Below, piece by piece: positions 49,490 to 59,624 of a stretch of DNA of 64,000 nucleotides. Where the stretch lies: positions 39,399,088 through 39,463,087 of the forward strand of contig CM042955.1 of NCBI GenBank assembly GCA_023678885.1. Reading direction: 5' to 3'. The stretch is from Pogostemon cablin (taxonomy: Eukaryota; Streptophyta; Magnoliopsida; Lamiales; Lamiaceae). The notes below the pieces were generated by a model. That model saw nothing but the letters and a program-made list of their open reading frames with translations. It was not told the DNA's origin and did no database searches. The position numbers and the translations under genes are program-made. How positions within the stretch are numbered: position 1 is the first letter of the stretch; every line of letters starts with the position of its first letter.

Positions 49490-51172
49490 TCATCCTGACT
49501 CTTTAGTCTGTAGTTCTTTCAACCTTCTTTTTGCATATATTGTGACGATCACTGTGGTAAAGACTGCAAGGATAAAGCCAGCAACGCTGAACGTAACCTG
49601 AGTAACAGATAAAGTGTGCTGGTTGTGCGAAGCATCAGCAATTGTTTGTATGATGATTCCACTGCATTTAATTTGGAAGAATGACGGTACATGAAATAAA
49701 GAAATTAAAGAAAAAGATAGTTTATCACATTATATAAAATCTGCTTTAAAAATCATATTTGACATCATTCTTTGCTGTAACATGTCTTATCATATAGTTT
49801 CTTTTCATTGCCTCATTTTCTGAGACATCTATACATATAAACTTTCACAATATAAAACACCGATAAAACATTATTTGTGAAATAAGGAATCTAGTTTGAA
49901 AGATAACCTTATATCCAAAGAAATCTTAAGTGTGTTTCTCTATGTTTCATTTTAATCATTCGTGTTCTAATCCTACCTCTCTACGTATCCGTCTTAATAT
50001 TCTTATTTCTACGACCTCAAATCAAAGTTACTTTCGCCGAACAATATAAAATCAACAACAAAAAAAAATAGGATTTCAATCAAAAGTTACACAAAAAAAA
50101 GCATTGGTAACAACTAAATTAGAGTGATAACATTGTCAAATAACGAAACAGCGGCACATGTACACATGCTCAACAAAGTACAATATTCTCCTACATAATT
50201 TTCATTTGTTTGTTAATTAGGTGTCGAAGGGGGCAGAGAAAGAGAGAAAGAGCTCACGTATATAGAGTAAGAAATATTTCTGGAATCATTCCCACCACTG
50301 TCCCTAACAAGTAAGGACCATACTTCACATCTGAAGCCACAGCACAGTAATTATATATTATGTAAGGAAATGGAGAAGTTCTGATGAATGCCACAGCTCT
50401 GAACTGGTTAAACAAATTTCCCTCCCCTGCTAATCTTATCACAGAAGCTCTCTTTGGATATTTATCTAACCATTCCTACAAATAATATAACATGAAGTTT
50501 TTGATAGAAGAAAATCGAAGTAAAATACTCTTAGAAACAGTATATATAGTGAGTTATCATATGTTACCTGAATTTTATGATAAAAAAGTGAACCAATGAA
50601 ATATGGAAGAGACACGCCGATTGTCACTCCTCCAATAACCAACAAAAATCCATAACCGTATCCAAAAGTCATCCCAGCAAGCCACATGGAAGGTGAAGAA
50701 GGTAAAAGGAGGCATGGAAATATTGATATGGTACCAAATATTATAAGTCCTAACTCTATTTTGCTGAATGTTTCCCTCTCCCAAATCATTATGGGGATAA
50801 TTTCCTAGAAGAGAAATACATACTGTGATGAATTAATTAGACATAAATACAATGATGTTATAGGTTTCCCCACACAAATACACATAAATTCTTTACGCCA
50901 AAACTTCAAAATTGTTTAAAAATATTTTCACGAATATGAGTCACCTTATCCATGAGAAAAGGTCCAACCCTTATGAAGATAACTGCACCCAATACCCCCA
51001 CTAATAACACCACTAGCAGCAGGATTGCCCACCACAACAACCAACACTGTTGGCCGTCACCTCTAGAAGGGGGTGTCTCCTTTTGAAATTGGGCTCCATA
51101 ATCATAACCAGCCTCTAATTTCACGTAGTCTCCCTCGACCTTAAGATTGATATGGCCGGCATTGTAAGTCAT
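49490..51172 (-). CDS. VTT/SNARE-associated (TVP38/TMEM64-type) membrane protein
   Basis: The only intact gene. Four exons on the - strand: 51,172-50,945, 50,804-50,568, 50,475-50,258 and 49,661-49,490, all with GT..AG introns and together 855 bp (284 residues plus stop). The start is the first ATG of the open frame, reading MTYNAG. Residues about 1-43 are polar and about 44-69 form the first membrane helix. The VTT (DedA-like) domain follows from about 95 to 230, with signatures 'LLLPSSPSMWLAGMTFGYG', 'GVSLPYFIGSLF' and 'FIRTSPFPYIIYNYCA', then a last helix and a basic tail 'YAKRRLKELQ'. Members act as multi-pass proteins in Golgi/ER membranes and are linked to lipid scrambling and membrane traffic in yeast and animals. 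The plant role is not well set. Exon phases join in frame and no stop interrupts, so it is probably functional. Confidence 0.93.
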
Positions 51173-53079
51173 CACAAACAAATCAAGATCCAATTCTATT
51201 GTTTAATCAATTAATCGAACGAATTATGGGGCCACCACTGGCCCTCTGATTAATGGGATATAAATCTTCGTAGGAGCAGTTGATATATAGGCTAACCTTT
51301 CTACTTCCTTCTATATAAAAGTGAACAAAGCAGGAAAAATTAATGTTGGCCAAAATGGAGAAAGAAGAGGAGAAAGGAAATAGGAGATCTGTGAACGACA
51401 TTCCAATTACGTGGATGGTATTCAGTATTTTGCAGTAAAATTAAATATATACGATTATTTAATAATATTATGGCTTGTGTGTCAATTGCATTTTTATGCA
51501 ACTCAGTATCAACTAATTTATTCTCACTATATATGTTCATTTTTTAATCATATGTACTAACATTCACATTTAATATATTATAAATATTATAAATTTTATT
51601 TTATTAATTTATGTTATTAACTTTGGTAATTTAATTTTTTTTAGTGACTCTTGTAAATTCTTCACGTATCATTGTGCAAGCATATTAAAAAATTGTACTT
51701 TTCGGTAAATTATGTAAGATATAAGAATGATATTTCGGAAAACAAATATAATAATGTGTATGCGATTAATGGATCAAAAATCGTAAAATACTAAGATTTT
51801 TAACTAATTGAAAAAATAACTGCACATCAATTTTTTTTTGCATGTTCAGTCAAAAAATCAATTAAAATCTAGGGTTAATTGCAAGAAGAAAAAAAAAAAT
51901 TCAGATTCACTCTCAATGCAAATTTGTCCTCACTTTTGGAATTTTATAGAAAAAAAACTCCACATTTTAGCATTGTTGCAAAATGCACCCAATATGTGAT
52001 ATATTTCTTAAAAGTATGTATTAAGTAGAGATTCGATCTACCTTTAAAAAATCGATTCAAGTATTCTTCATGAGAAAGAGAAAAGATTCAAGTATTCTTG
52101 AATTGGTTTACCTCTTAAGAATCAATTCTTCAAGAGGAAGAGAATCGATTCAAGTATTCTTGAATAGATTTGCATCTTAAAAGTCGAATTTTTAAGAGAT
52201 ACTTGAATATATTTATATCTTAAAATCGATGTTTCAAGAGTTAGAGGGTCGATTCAAGTAAGAATCGATTCAAATATTTTTTAAAATTTACCTCTAAAGT
52301 ATTGATTCAAGTATTCTTGAAAAAGTATTCTTCAAGTGAAGGGGGGATCAAATACTCTTGAATCGATTTACCTCTAAAGAATTAGAGGTTGAAAAACTAA
52401 TTCATGTATAGAATCGAAATCTTAAGTTCTTTAAGGTAAATCATTATTTCATATCAAATAACATTAAAATTGAGTTTGTAAATATTTGTTAATTTTTTAA
52501 ATTTAGTATATTAATATTTATATATTTACATATATCTTAATTATTCAATTATGACATATGAATTATAAAATTTATTTTATTTAGTAGTTTATATAATTTG
52601 AAACTAATAAAATTAAATAAAAATAAATTAATAAATTCATTACAAATTTATGAATATTTAAAAGAATATTATATATAAATTAATTTTATTTATATTATAT
52701 ATATATATAAATATCATATTAATTTCTTAAAAATAATAATTAATGGAAATAGAATTATTATTATATAGTTAATTAAAAAATATTAAACGTAATCATGAGT
52801 AAAAAGTAATATTCCATGTAAATATTATTTATAATATGTATATTAAAAAAATATGATTTTATTATTGATAGATACACAATTTAGAGCATATTTACTCTCT
52901 AATACAAAGAAAAAATAAAATTACTAACCACCACACAAAATAATATTGAAGAGACCAAATTACCCTTAATTAAACAAAATATTTCCCAACACGTAATCTC
53001 TATTTCTCTCCGGAATTCCCAAATCGATCACTCTCTCTGTGGGCTTTCATTTTCTCAAATTCGCCCAGCAAATCCAAGA
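51173..53079. other. Intergenic region: VTT promoter side and AT-rich DNA
   Basis: For the VTT gene (- strand) a TATA-like 'ttttatatag' lies near 51,312-51,322, about 140 bp before the start codon. 51,860-52,000 has the wording of a transposon end ('gggttaattgcaag' and 'caaatttgtcctcac'). 52,030-52,400 is the degenerate repeat described separately. 52,400-52,980 is almost pure A/T. No gene. Confidence 0.4.
52030..52400. repeat. Degenerate palindromic repeat, core gattcaagtattcttgaat
   Basis: The self-complementary core attcaagtattcttgaat with flanks 'aatcgattcaag' and 'gatttacctctta' recurs about six times in various states over 370 bp (for example near 52,047, 52,087 and 52,150). Units are about 60-80 bp and much diverged. 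Confidence 0.6.
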
Positions 53080-53410
53080 ATGATGTCGTTGTCCACGGTG
53101 AACGCCACCGGTAAGAAATTACTCTGCGCAGCTCTGACGGTGAGGTTTTCGAGGTGGATGAGGCGGTGGCGCTCGAGTCGCAAATGATTAAGCACATGAT
53201 CGAGGATGACTGCGCCGATGACACTATCCTTCTCCCCAATGTTACCGGTAAAATCCTGGCAAAGGTCATTGTACTGTCACGTTCAAGTCGCCGCTTCCGC
53301 CATCGACGTTGAAGACAAAGTCGGCTCCACCATCTCTGATGATGACCTCAAGGCATTTGATACCGAGTTTTGTCAAAGTAGACCATGCTACTCTCTTTGA
53401 CCTGATTCTG
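53080..53410 (+). pseudogene. SKP1-like first exon, frameshifted
   Basis: SKP1 proteins link F-box proteins to cullin in SCF ubiquitin ligases. After ATG at 53,083 the sequence encodes, across three frame changes, 'SSDGEVFEVDEAVALESQ', 'MIKHMIEDDCAD', 'NVTGKILAKVI', 'ISDDDLKAFDTEF' and 'VKVDHATLFDLIL', the N-terminal SKP1 domain in the right order. One base is missing near 53,119, two near 53,270 and one extra T lies near 53,371. The sequence stops at an intact splice donor (GT at 53,411), the position of the conserved intron of plant SKP1 genes. No second exon was found downstream; a CACTA element lies 380 bp further on. Codon wording is otherwise well kept, so inactivation is fairly recent. 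Confidence 0.88.
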
Positions 53411-53790
53411 GTAATATTTTTAACTATGCCTCTTGTTTTTGATTGATTGCGGTGTTGGTCTTTTTTCTAACCCTAGGTATTTTTTGCGAAATTGTGCGTT
53501 TGGTTAATATTTGAATTGTGCCTCTTGTTTTTGATTGATTGTCAGTGTTGTAAGTCCTCTGTTAGTTGCCTCACTACTAGTTGGATTTTAATTAGAGAAA
53601 CCAAATGTCTACCCTGTAATTTGAAAAGGATAGTGGTGGAAAGGGAAACCGAATGTCTACGAATTAGATTTCAATTAGAGAAACCGAATTATACATTTTA
53701 GATTTAATTTGTATGCGTTTTAAATTTCTCTAGTTGGTGTATTGGATTCCAGATTTCATTTCTTTAGTTGGTTGTTTATCCCTTTTCTAT
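53411..53790 (+). other. Intron-like flank of the SKP1 fragment
   Basis: T-rich sequence with a short duplication ('cctcttgtttttgattgattg' at about 53,427 and 53,520) and repeated 'attagagaaaccaaatgt' motifs (about 53,590 and 53,675). No gene. The last three bases (TAT) are the CACTA target duplication. Confidence 0.5.
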
Positions 53791-53804
53791 CACTACAAGA
53801 AACT

Positions 53805-54450
53805 GCCAGAATACCGACGGATTTACCGATGAAAAAAAATCGTCGGTAATTACCGACGGTTTACCGACGAATTACTGACGATTTATTGATTTAATGGGAT
53901 TTATTTTTAAAAAATCATCAATAAAAATTTCTGATGGTTTTTGCGACGGATTACTGACGGAATTAACGACGGATTATTTGTCCGTCGGTAAATTCGTCGG
54001 TATTTTGGAGGAAATAAATCCCGGGAAGATTACCGACGGATCTATCCGTCGGTAAATATTCAGAATTTTATTTTTTTAAAAAATAATTTTAGTCTTTAAT
54101 TTCCCGACGGAGTTTTTCCGTCGGTAAATATAATAAAATTTATTTTTTTTAAAAATAATTTTAGTCTTTAAATTACCGACGGATTTATTCCGTCGGTAAA
54201 TATATAAAATTTTTATTAAAAGAAAATTAATTTTAGTCATTAAATTACCGACGGATTTAATCCGTCGGTAAGTATATAAAATTTTATTTTTTAAAAATTA
54301 AATTAGTCTTTAATTTACCGACAAATTATCCGTCGCTAAATATATCAAATTTTATTTTAGTCATTAAATTACCGACGAAATTTTTCCGTCGGTAAATATA
54401 TGAATTTTTATTTTTAATATACCGACGGAATAATCCGTCGGTAATTCCAA
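53805..54450. repeat. CACTA left subterminal hairpin repeats
   Basis: Paired ACCGACGGAnnnnTCCGTCGGT palindromes occur at about 54,031, 54,103, 54,175, 54,247 and 54,318 (steps of 71-72 bp), then 54,370 and 54,421 (about 52 bp). Looser copies fill 53,810-54,000. In CACTA elements such repeats are transposase-binding sites. Confidence 0.9.
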
Positions 54451-54479
54451 GAGTAATAAAATTAGGGTATACAATATAT

Positions 54480-55140
54480 CGCTCAATACGGCTTCACCCC
54501 CAAATCCATCAAAACATTCTTCTCCCAATTTCTCCTACTATCCCGGGCAAAGTCGCCGCTTCTACTGTCGCAGACCGAGATCGACGGCAATCCTCCTCTA
54601 CTAAGCCATTCTCTCCCTCTCCTCCCTGCACTCCCTTCCCCTACTCTCTCTCTCTCTCTCGTTCATTCACCGCCGCACACCCGTCAGCCTCGTCAATCCG
54701 CTGTCGGACCTAATTCTAGTGGCCGTCCGTACGCTGCCCAACATCAATCGCTCGCCACTGATTGTCGCCTACTTCGCGAACACCAGCCGAGGGTGTCAGC
54801 CGCAGCAGCGCCAGAAATGCGAAACCCTAAGCCCAAGGTATTTAAAATTTTAGAGGGAGGGGGGAGCCTGCCTCCAACGTGAAGCCCCCAATTGAAGCCC
54901 CCTAGGGCTTGCGCTGAATTTGGGCCTCTCGCGTTGCTGTCTTAAGGTTTGCATCGGTCCAGATCGTTCTTTTTCTTCTTATCAGATTGACCGCCGCCTG
55001 GGTTTTTTACGCCAGGCCTCACATCTGTAGTTTCAACGACTATCCGTCGGCCACGACACAGACATTGTTCGCTCTCCTTTAGGGCTGAATCTTTCGTCGC
55101 TGATATTAGCGGCTGGCCCACTCAATCGCCGAATATCTTT
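54480..55140 (+). other. CACTA interior: GC-richer, 5'UTR-like captured sequence
   Basis: The base composition changes to GC-richer, with a CT microsatellite (54,644-54,660) and 'gcgccagaaatgcgaaaccctaag'-like wording near 54,808. It reads like a 5' untranslated region or promoter-proximal stretch of a plant gene. No product can be named. Confidence 0.45.
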
Positions 55141-55200
55141 TGAGCTGGATAAATATTTATGTGCAAATTATAGTGCTGATGGATATTGGTTGTATCACAG

Positions 55201-55730
55201 AGAGAAGAAGAATTACTTTCAAGTAGGTGGAGAGAATATGCAGAGTATAGTGAAGGTCCTGGAGGACAGCTTAGTAGCATTTCCAAGTCAAATCAAAGAC
55301 ATTCTTTAGAGAGTCCTGAATCATTCCAACTATTCACAGATGAAGCAGAAAGAGTTGGTGTCTCTGTAAAGGGAGGGTTGTATGAGGTACTATTATCATC
55401 CAGAAGCTTCTTATCAATTCATGGTTTTTTTTTATAAATGAGCATTGTCTGTGGATCTTTTAATTTTACACCTGTATTAGCATTTTGTTTGCTCAGTCAT
55501 ATAAATTATATTATTGTTCAATAAGGTCAATTTGTTTGCTTTTTAAAATAAAACAGGACAGGAAATTGGTAATTTGTTTGCTTTCAGTTTATTTTTTAAA
55601 AATAAAAACTCCTCTCTTTGTCCAAAGTTAAACAAAAAATTTAAACAAGAGTGTTACGAGGCCATTGGTTTGCTCGTAATGGTCTTGATTGGCTTCCACT
55701 GCGCAGTTGGAGTATGCATATCGATGCCAG
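55201..55730 (+). pseudogene. Captured phospholipase SGR2-like exons
   Basis: SGR2 is a DDHD-domain, PA-PLA1-type phospholipase of the plant vacuolar membrane, needed for shoot gravitropism. Exon A (55,201-55,386) follows an AG acceptor and encodes 'REEELLSSRWREYAEYSEGP' to 'RVGVSVKGGLYEV', then a GT donor. Exon B (about 55,651-55,730) encodes 'VLRGHWFARNGLDWLPLR' and, after a short deletion with frameshift, 'QLEYAYRCQ', then GT at 55,731. These two blocks are neighbours in the same protein; the 18 or so residues that should join them are missing. It is a fragment only, without start, lipase active site or DDHD domain. Identification rests on recalled family wording. Confidence 0.75.
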
Positions 55731-56519
55731 GTGCTCTCTAATTCTTCCACATGGTGTTCTTTTTTGTTCTTATTATAAATTGAGTACAGAGATATTTGTG
55801 AGATGCATATAAAGAGTGCTAGATTAATTTTTCTTGTCTGCAAGTCATCTCTCTCTATCTTTATTCTAACTACATTTTGATAAGATGTAATATATTCTTG
55901 TCATTATAATATTGTTCTCTATCATTTTGGAACCAAATTTTTATAATATTGTTCCCTTGGAAATAATGTCATTAAATTAAGACATGGATATGCTCCATCT
56001 CAGTCAAAGAAGCCAATGCAAGTAATTTTATAAAATATTTGCCAAATGTTTACTAGCATTCCTATTTTCTCTTCGACGACTTTTCCAGTGGTGTCTACTC
56101 TCTTAACCAGTTGTTAACAGGGTCGGGCACTGTTAGTATTATATGAATTTGCAACGTTTCATGAGATGGTGTTACTATGAGTTCCACACCGAATTTATAT
56201 GATTTTGAGACTAGCAACACATGGTCTTTCTTAGATTATTCGTGCTCTAATTAACTGACATTGGTTCTATGTAAATTTTGATTTTTTTTTCTGAAAATCC
56301 TTTTTGTACCATGCGTGGTTTCTCTTGGAATATTCTTTAGACAATTACATTTATGCTTGTGAATGAAAATAAACTAAAATCATATTCTCCCAGCAAGATA
56401 ATATATTGTGGAAACCTTTATGCTCTTTTGGTAGCCTCATTTTGTCATTCTAAAAATTTTATTATGCTGCAGCTGTAAAATATCTTTGAGAAATTTGAAG
56501 CCCAATATGTTGACTCTGT

Positions 56520-56815
56520 TTGATAACTTTTCTATTGTAGGTTTAGTGTTGCAGAAGATAAAGAGGAGTCTCTTCGAAGTTTACTACGTAGAACAACAAT
56601 TGGAAATGGTCATTATCTTCTTCTTGCTCCCTGGATTCTGTGGACCAACTTTTATCTTACAGAAATTTAACTATGGACTCTTATGTAGCAGGGCCCCCTG
56701 AATCTGTTTTTGACTGGACGAAGGAAATAGACTCAGATTTGTCCAATCAGAATTCAAACAATCAGGCATTTTCTAGAAAATACTGGCGCCTTCTCCATTG
56801 CCAAAATGGTGATGT
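56520..56815 (+). pseudogene. Captured exon-like piece, gene not recognised
   Basis: After a T-rich run and 'attgtag' (56,534-56,540) there is protein-like sequence 'FSVAEDKEESLRSLL' and 'TTIGNGHYLLLAPWIL'. In another frame 56,670-56,809 reads 'MDSYVAGPPESVFDWTKE' to 'FSRKYWRLLHCQNG' before a GT. It has the composition of plant exons but I cannot name the source gene. It lies between the SGR2-like and the transporter-like pieces. Confidence 0.35.
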
Positions 56816-56959
56816 TTCTAATTCACATTAATTTATGGCTAATTATATGCGCCTTCTAGTTACTGGCTTTGGGCTTAAGTAATGATGTTATCTTTTATTT
56901 AATACTCCATATTTCTTCATGCAAGTTCTTAAACTTTTTTCTCTAACATTAGTTTAAAT

Positions 56960-57060
56960 GCCAATCAAGGAAAATATTGATCTTCTTGGAAGCACTCGAG
57001 TTGGGAGTCGGAGGGTTATCCAAATTTCAGTTGGTTTCATGATCTTCTTCTCAATTTTAG
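56960..57060 (+). pseudogene. Captured nucleobase-ascorbate transporter (NAT) exon
   Basis: One exon of about 101 bp encodes 'ENIDLLGSTRVGSRRVIQIS' followed by 'VGFMIFFSIL', then a GT donor at 57,061. This is the strongly conserved segment of plant NAT/NCS2 transporters (E-N-x-G-L-L-G-x-T-R-V-G-S-R-R-V, then a membrane helix). The usual G of ENIG is D here. The rest of the transporter is absent, so this is another captured piece in the CACTA element. Confidence 0.82.
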
Positions 57061-57479
57061 GTAAACATAATCATATTGCATTTACTGGCCTGTCTCAGTT
57101 GATTAGAGTTGATTAGAGTTAGTAATTGGTGTTGTATGACTTTTTTTTACACTATCAGGAACAAAAATAATCAAATGCTCTCGGGGATTCGATGTGTCAA
57201 TCGACTGCAAACTGATGTATATATTGATGCTGATGCCGATTTAGGAGAATTTAAAATGAAGATCATTTAGTCAAATATTTTGTATCCATGATTTAGTAGA
57301 ATTATTAGAATTAAATATTTTGTGGTGAATTTGAATTGTGAAAATTTTATAATTTAAATATTATATTAGATGAATAATTTATATTAAGTAGTGTTTTGAA
57401 GGATTATTTAATATGAAATTTTAATTGTTTTATGGGTATTTATATTTAAAATATAATATAGTAATTTAATTTTAAATTA

Positions 57480-57815
57480 CCGACGGTAAATTTTGTCATC
57501 AAATTTAATTTTTTTTTAAAATATACATAATTTACTGATGGATTTTTCCATCTCTAATTTACTGACGAAAAAATATGTCGGTAAATTCATTGCTATATTA
57601 TCCTTTCCGATGAATTTGTATTGTTTGATTACCGACGGATATCTTTTTTTACTGACGAAAAATTCCATCGATAATTACCGACGGATTTAAAATTCTGTCG
57701 CTAAAAAATTACCAACGCAAGTTTTCGCGACAGATTCATTTCCGTCGGTAAGTAAGTTAGCGATGAATTTTCCACTGTTTACCGACGGAATTTTCCTTCG
57801 GTAATCAGACAGTTT
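57480..57815. repeat. CACTA right subterminal repeats
   Basis: Copies of ttaccgacgg and ccgtcggtaa, more diverged than on the left side, run to 28 bp before the right end. They show that the element's ends are related and that the right side has decayed more. Confidence 0.85.
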
Positions 57816-57827
57816 CTTGTAGTGTAT

Positions 57828-58759
57828 TTTCGGCAACTGAGAAACGTGAAATTTTATAGTTCTTCTTAATCTGGATTACAATTTCTTTGATTTATTTTTA
57901 CTTGAGAAATAGAATTTGTCCCCTTTAATCTACGCGATGAATCTTTAATCTTTTGGACTTGCTTAGAATGTTAAAATTGAGTTATGTAAAGGATTGTACT
58001 ACTTTGTTACTTAACTTAGTGAAGTACATATTGTTGGATTGTCACATATATGTAGGATTAGTAATTTGATTTTCAACTCGTGCTGCTGTCATTATTTTTG
58101 TTTGTCTAGTTTGTTCATATATGATGTCACAAGCAAAGGTGTTCTTGGTGCATAGCCTTTGAAAATACTTTCAAAAAAATTATTCCCTCTGGTTATTATT
58201 ATTGCTGGTTTTGTGAACATATATATCAAGTGAAATAATAACGTTTTCACGTTATAAAGCCACTATGCTTTTAGGTATGATTTGTAGCTCAATGATCAGA
58301 AATGAACAATTTATTACCTTGATAAGTAGCTGGCTAATTTTTCTCAGATTTTTGTGAAGGTTTTAGTTATTGAATTAAGGTAGAGTGATTTGTATGCTTG
58401 AAATCGTAGAGAATAGGGAAAGAGTCTACTTGAGGAGACGCTTCACTGAATTCTTCTGCTTGTTCAGTCTTCTATATAAAATTGGATCTGATATTCTTTT
58501 AAGACTCTGTAATAGAGTGCTTTTCTATCTTCAGTTAATGTGATGTTTTACTTGATTTAAATTATGATCACTGGCTGAATTTTATGAAATACTGACTTTA
58601 AACAAAGTCATTTGGCATGTAGGATTTGCAAATTTTGATGAATTTTATACTGGTGAGAAGCAAAATATGCAAAAGATAATTTTTTCTGTTAATGATCTAC
58701 CTTTAAACAAAATTTCCATGAATAAAGACACAAATTCAAATGATAATTGTAGGTCAAAT
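57828..58759 (+). other. Intergenic/5' flank of the HEI10 fragment
   Basis: T-rich sequence with no ORF of note. Its composition resembles plant 5' flank or intron. Nothing else is recognised. Confidence 0.4.
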
Positions 58760-59480
58760 ATGAGGTGCAATACTTGTTGGCAAGAATTGGATGGATGAGC
58801 TGTTGCCACCAGCTGTAATCACCTTTTGTGTATCCATTGTTCATGTTTAAGGCTTCTTTTTTCTGTTACAATCCCTGTTGGATTCTTGCTTGTGAATAAA
58901 TATGCATGATTTCCTTAATTACCTTCAAAAGGCCTTGAAGATGCCAATAAAATTCTCAACAATAATGGTTCTTGCCCCATATGTGATCAAGTGTTGTCCA
59001 AAAGGTCTGCAAAAAATCAAAAGAAAAATTTATCCTTTTATAGATTTGTGAATGAGCTGTGAATTGTTAGAAACTTAAGATGGATCCTGTTTTTTCTACT
59101 ATAAATCAAATATTGTGGATATTCTGCAAGATTATTTTACTTTCACTATGCTGAGTCTGAGATGTCTGTTGTAGTCATTTTACATTCCTTTTTTGTATTT
59201 ATCCTCTGTTTAACATCTAATGTATATGACAATTCTCTTGGTTTGACATTAATCTTTTTTGCATGTCAGTCTTATGAAGGCTGTTGAAATCAACCAGTGT
59301 GATGAATCAGCAAATGTATGAAGTTTCTCCTAGAAAAACTTTATGTCCACTCCAAATTTTAAAAAACGTGCTCATCAGCCTTTATGATAAAAAAATCATG
59401 TAAAAATGCTATCAGTTCTTCATAATTTTTTTTTGCTTTCTTCCTGCAGATGGCTATGTTTGGAATATCACCTCAATAGG
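58760..59480 (+). pseudogene. HEI10-like (meiotic RING protein) gene, truncated
   Basis: HEI10 is the plant CCNB1IP1/ZIP3-type RING protein that marks class I crossover sites. Four exon pieces with introns remain. 58,760 on: 'MRCNTCWQELDG', an in-frame TGA where Arg is expected, then '[TS]SCNHLLC'. 58,932-59,004: 'LEDANKILNNNGSCPICDQV' then 'LSK'. 59,270-59,315: 'SLMKAVEINQCDESAN'. 59,450-59,480: 'MAMFGISPQ', then TAG. RING cysteines C-x2-C, C-x-H and CPIC are kept. Splice sites fit (AG|T across exon 2-3). The coiled coil and C-terminal tail (most of the usual 300 or so residues) are missing; a simple repeat follows. It is a DNA-level partial copy, not a retrocopy. Confidence 0.88.
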
Positions 59481-59624
59481 TATTCTCAAAAGTAGAAGTT
59501 GGAATGACTTGTTTTTATGTTCACAAGGCCGGTTGTTTATGCAAAAAAAAGTGCAAAAAAAAAGAAATAATGAAAAAAAAATGAAATAGTGTAATAAAAT
59601 TAAATTGTAAAAAATAAAAATGTG

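Larger units (their letters stand above)
53791..57824 (+). mobile_element. Non-autonomous CACTA transposon carrying gene fragments
   Basis: 4,034 bp with CACTACAAGAAACTG at the left end and its exact complement at the right end. A 3-bp target duplication TAT lies on both sides (53,788-53,790 and 57,825-57,827), the CACTA hallmark. Both subterminal regions are packed with ACCGACGG/CCGTCGGT repeats. No transposase (TNPA/TNPD) piece is recognised. The interior (54,480-57,280) instead holds sequence from at least two unrelated plant genes with introns, so it captured genomic DNA. Transposase would have to be supplied from elsewhere. Confidence 0.94.

Noticed and set aside
55186..55437. Treating the 83-codon ORF at 55,186 as an independent small gene
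   Set aside because: It begins at a non-ATG codon in an intron and runs through a splice donor at 55,387; the conserved part is an SGR2-like exon.
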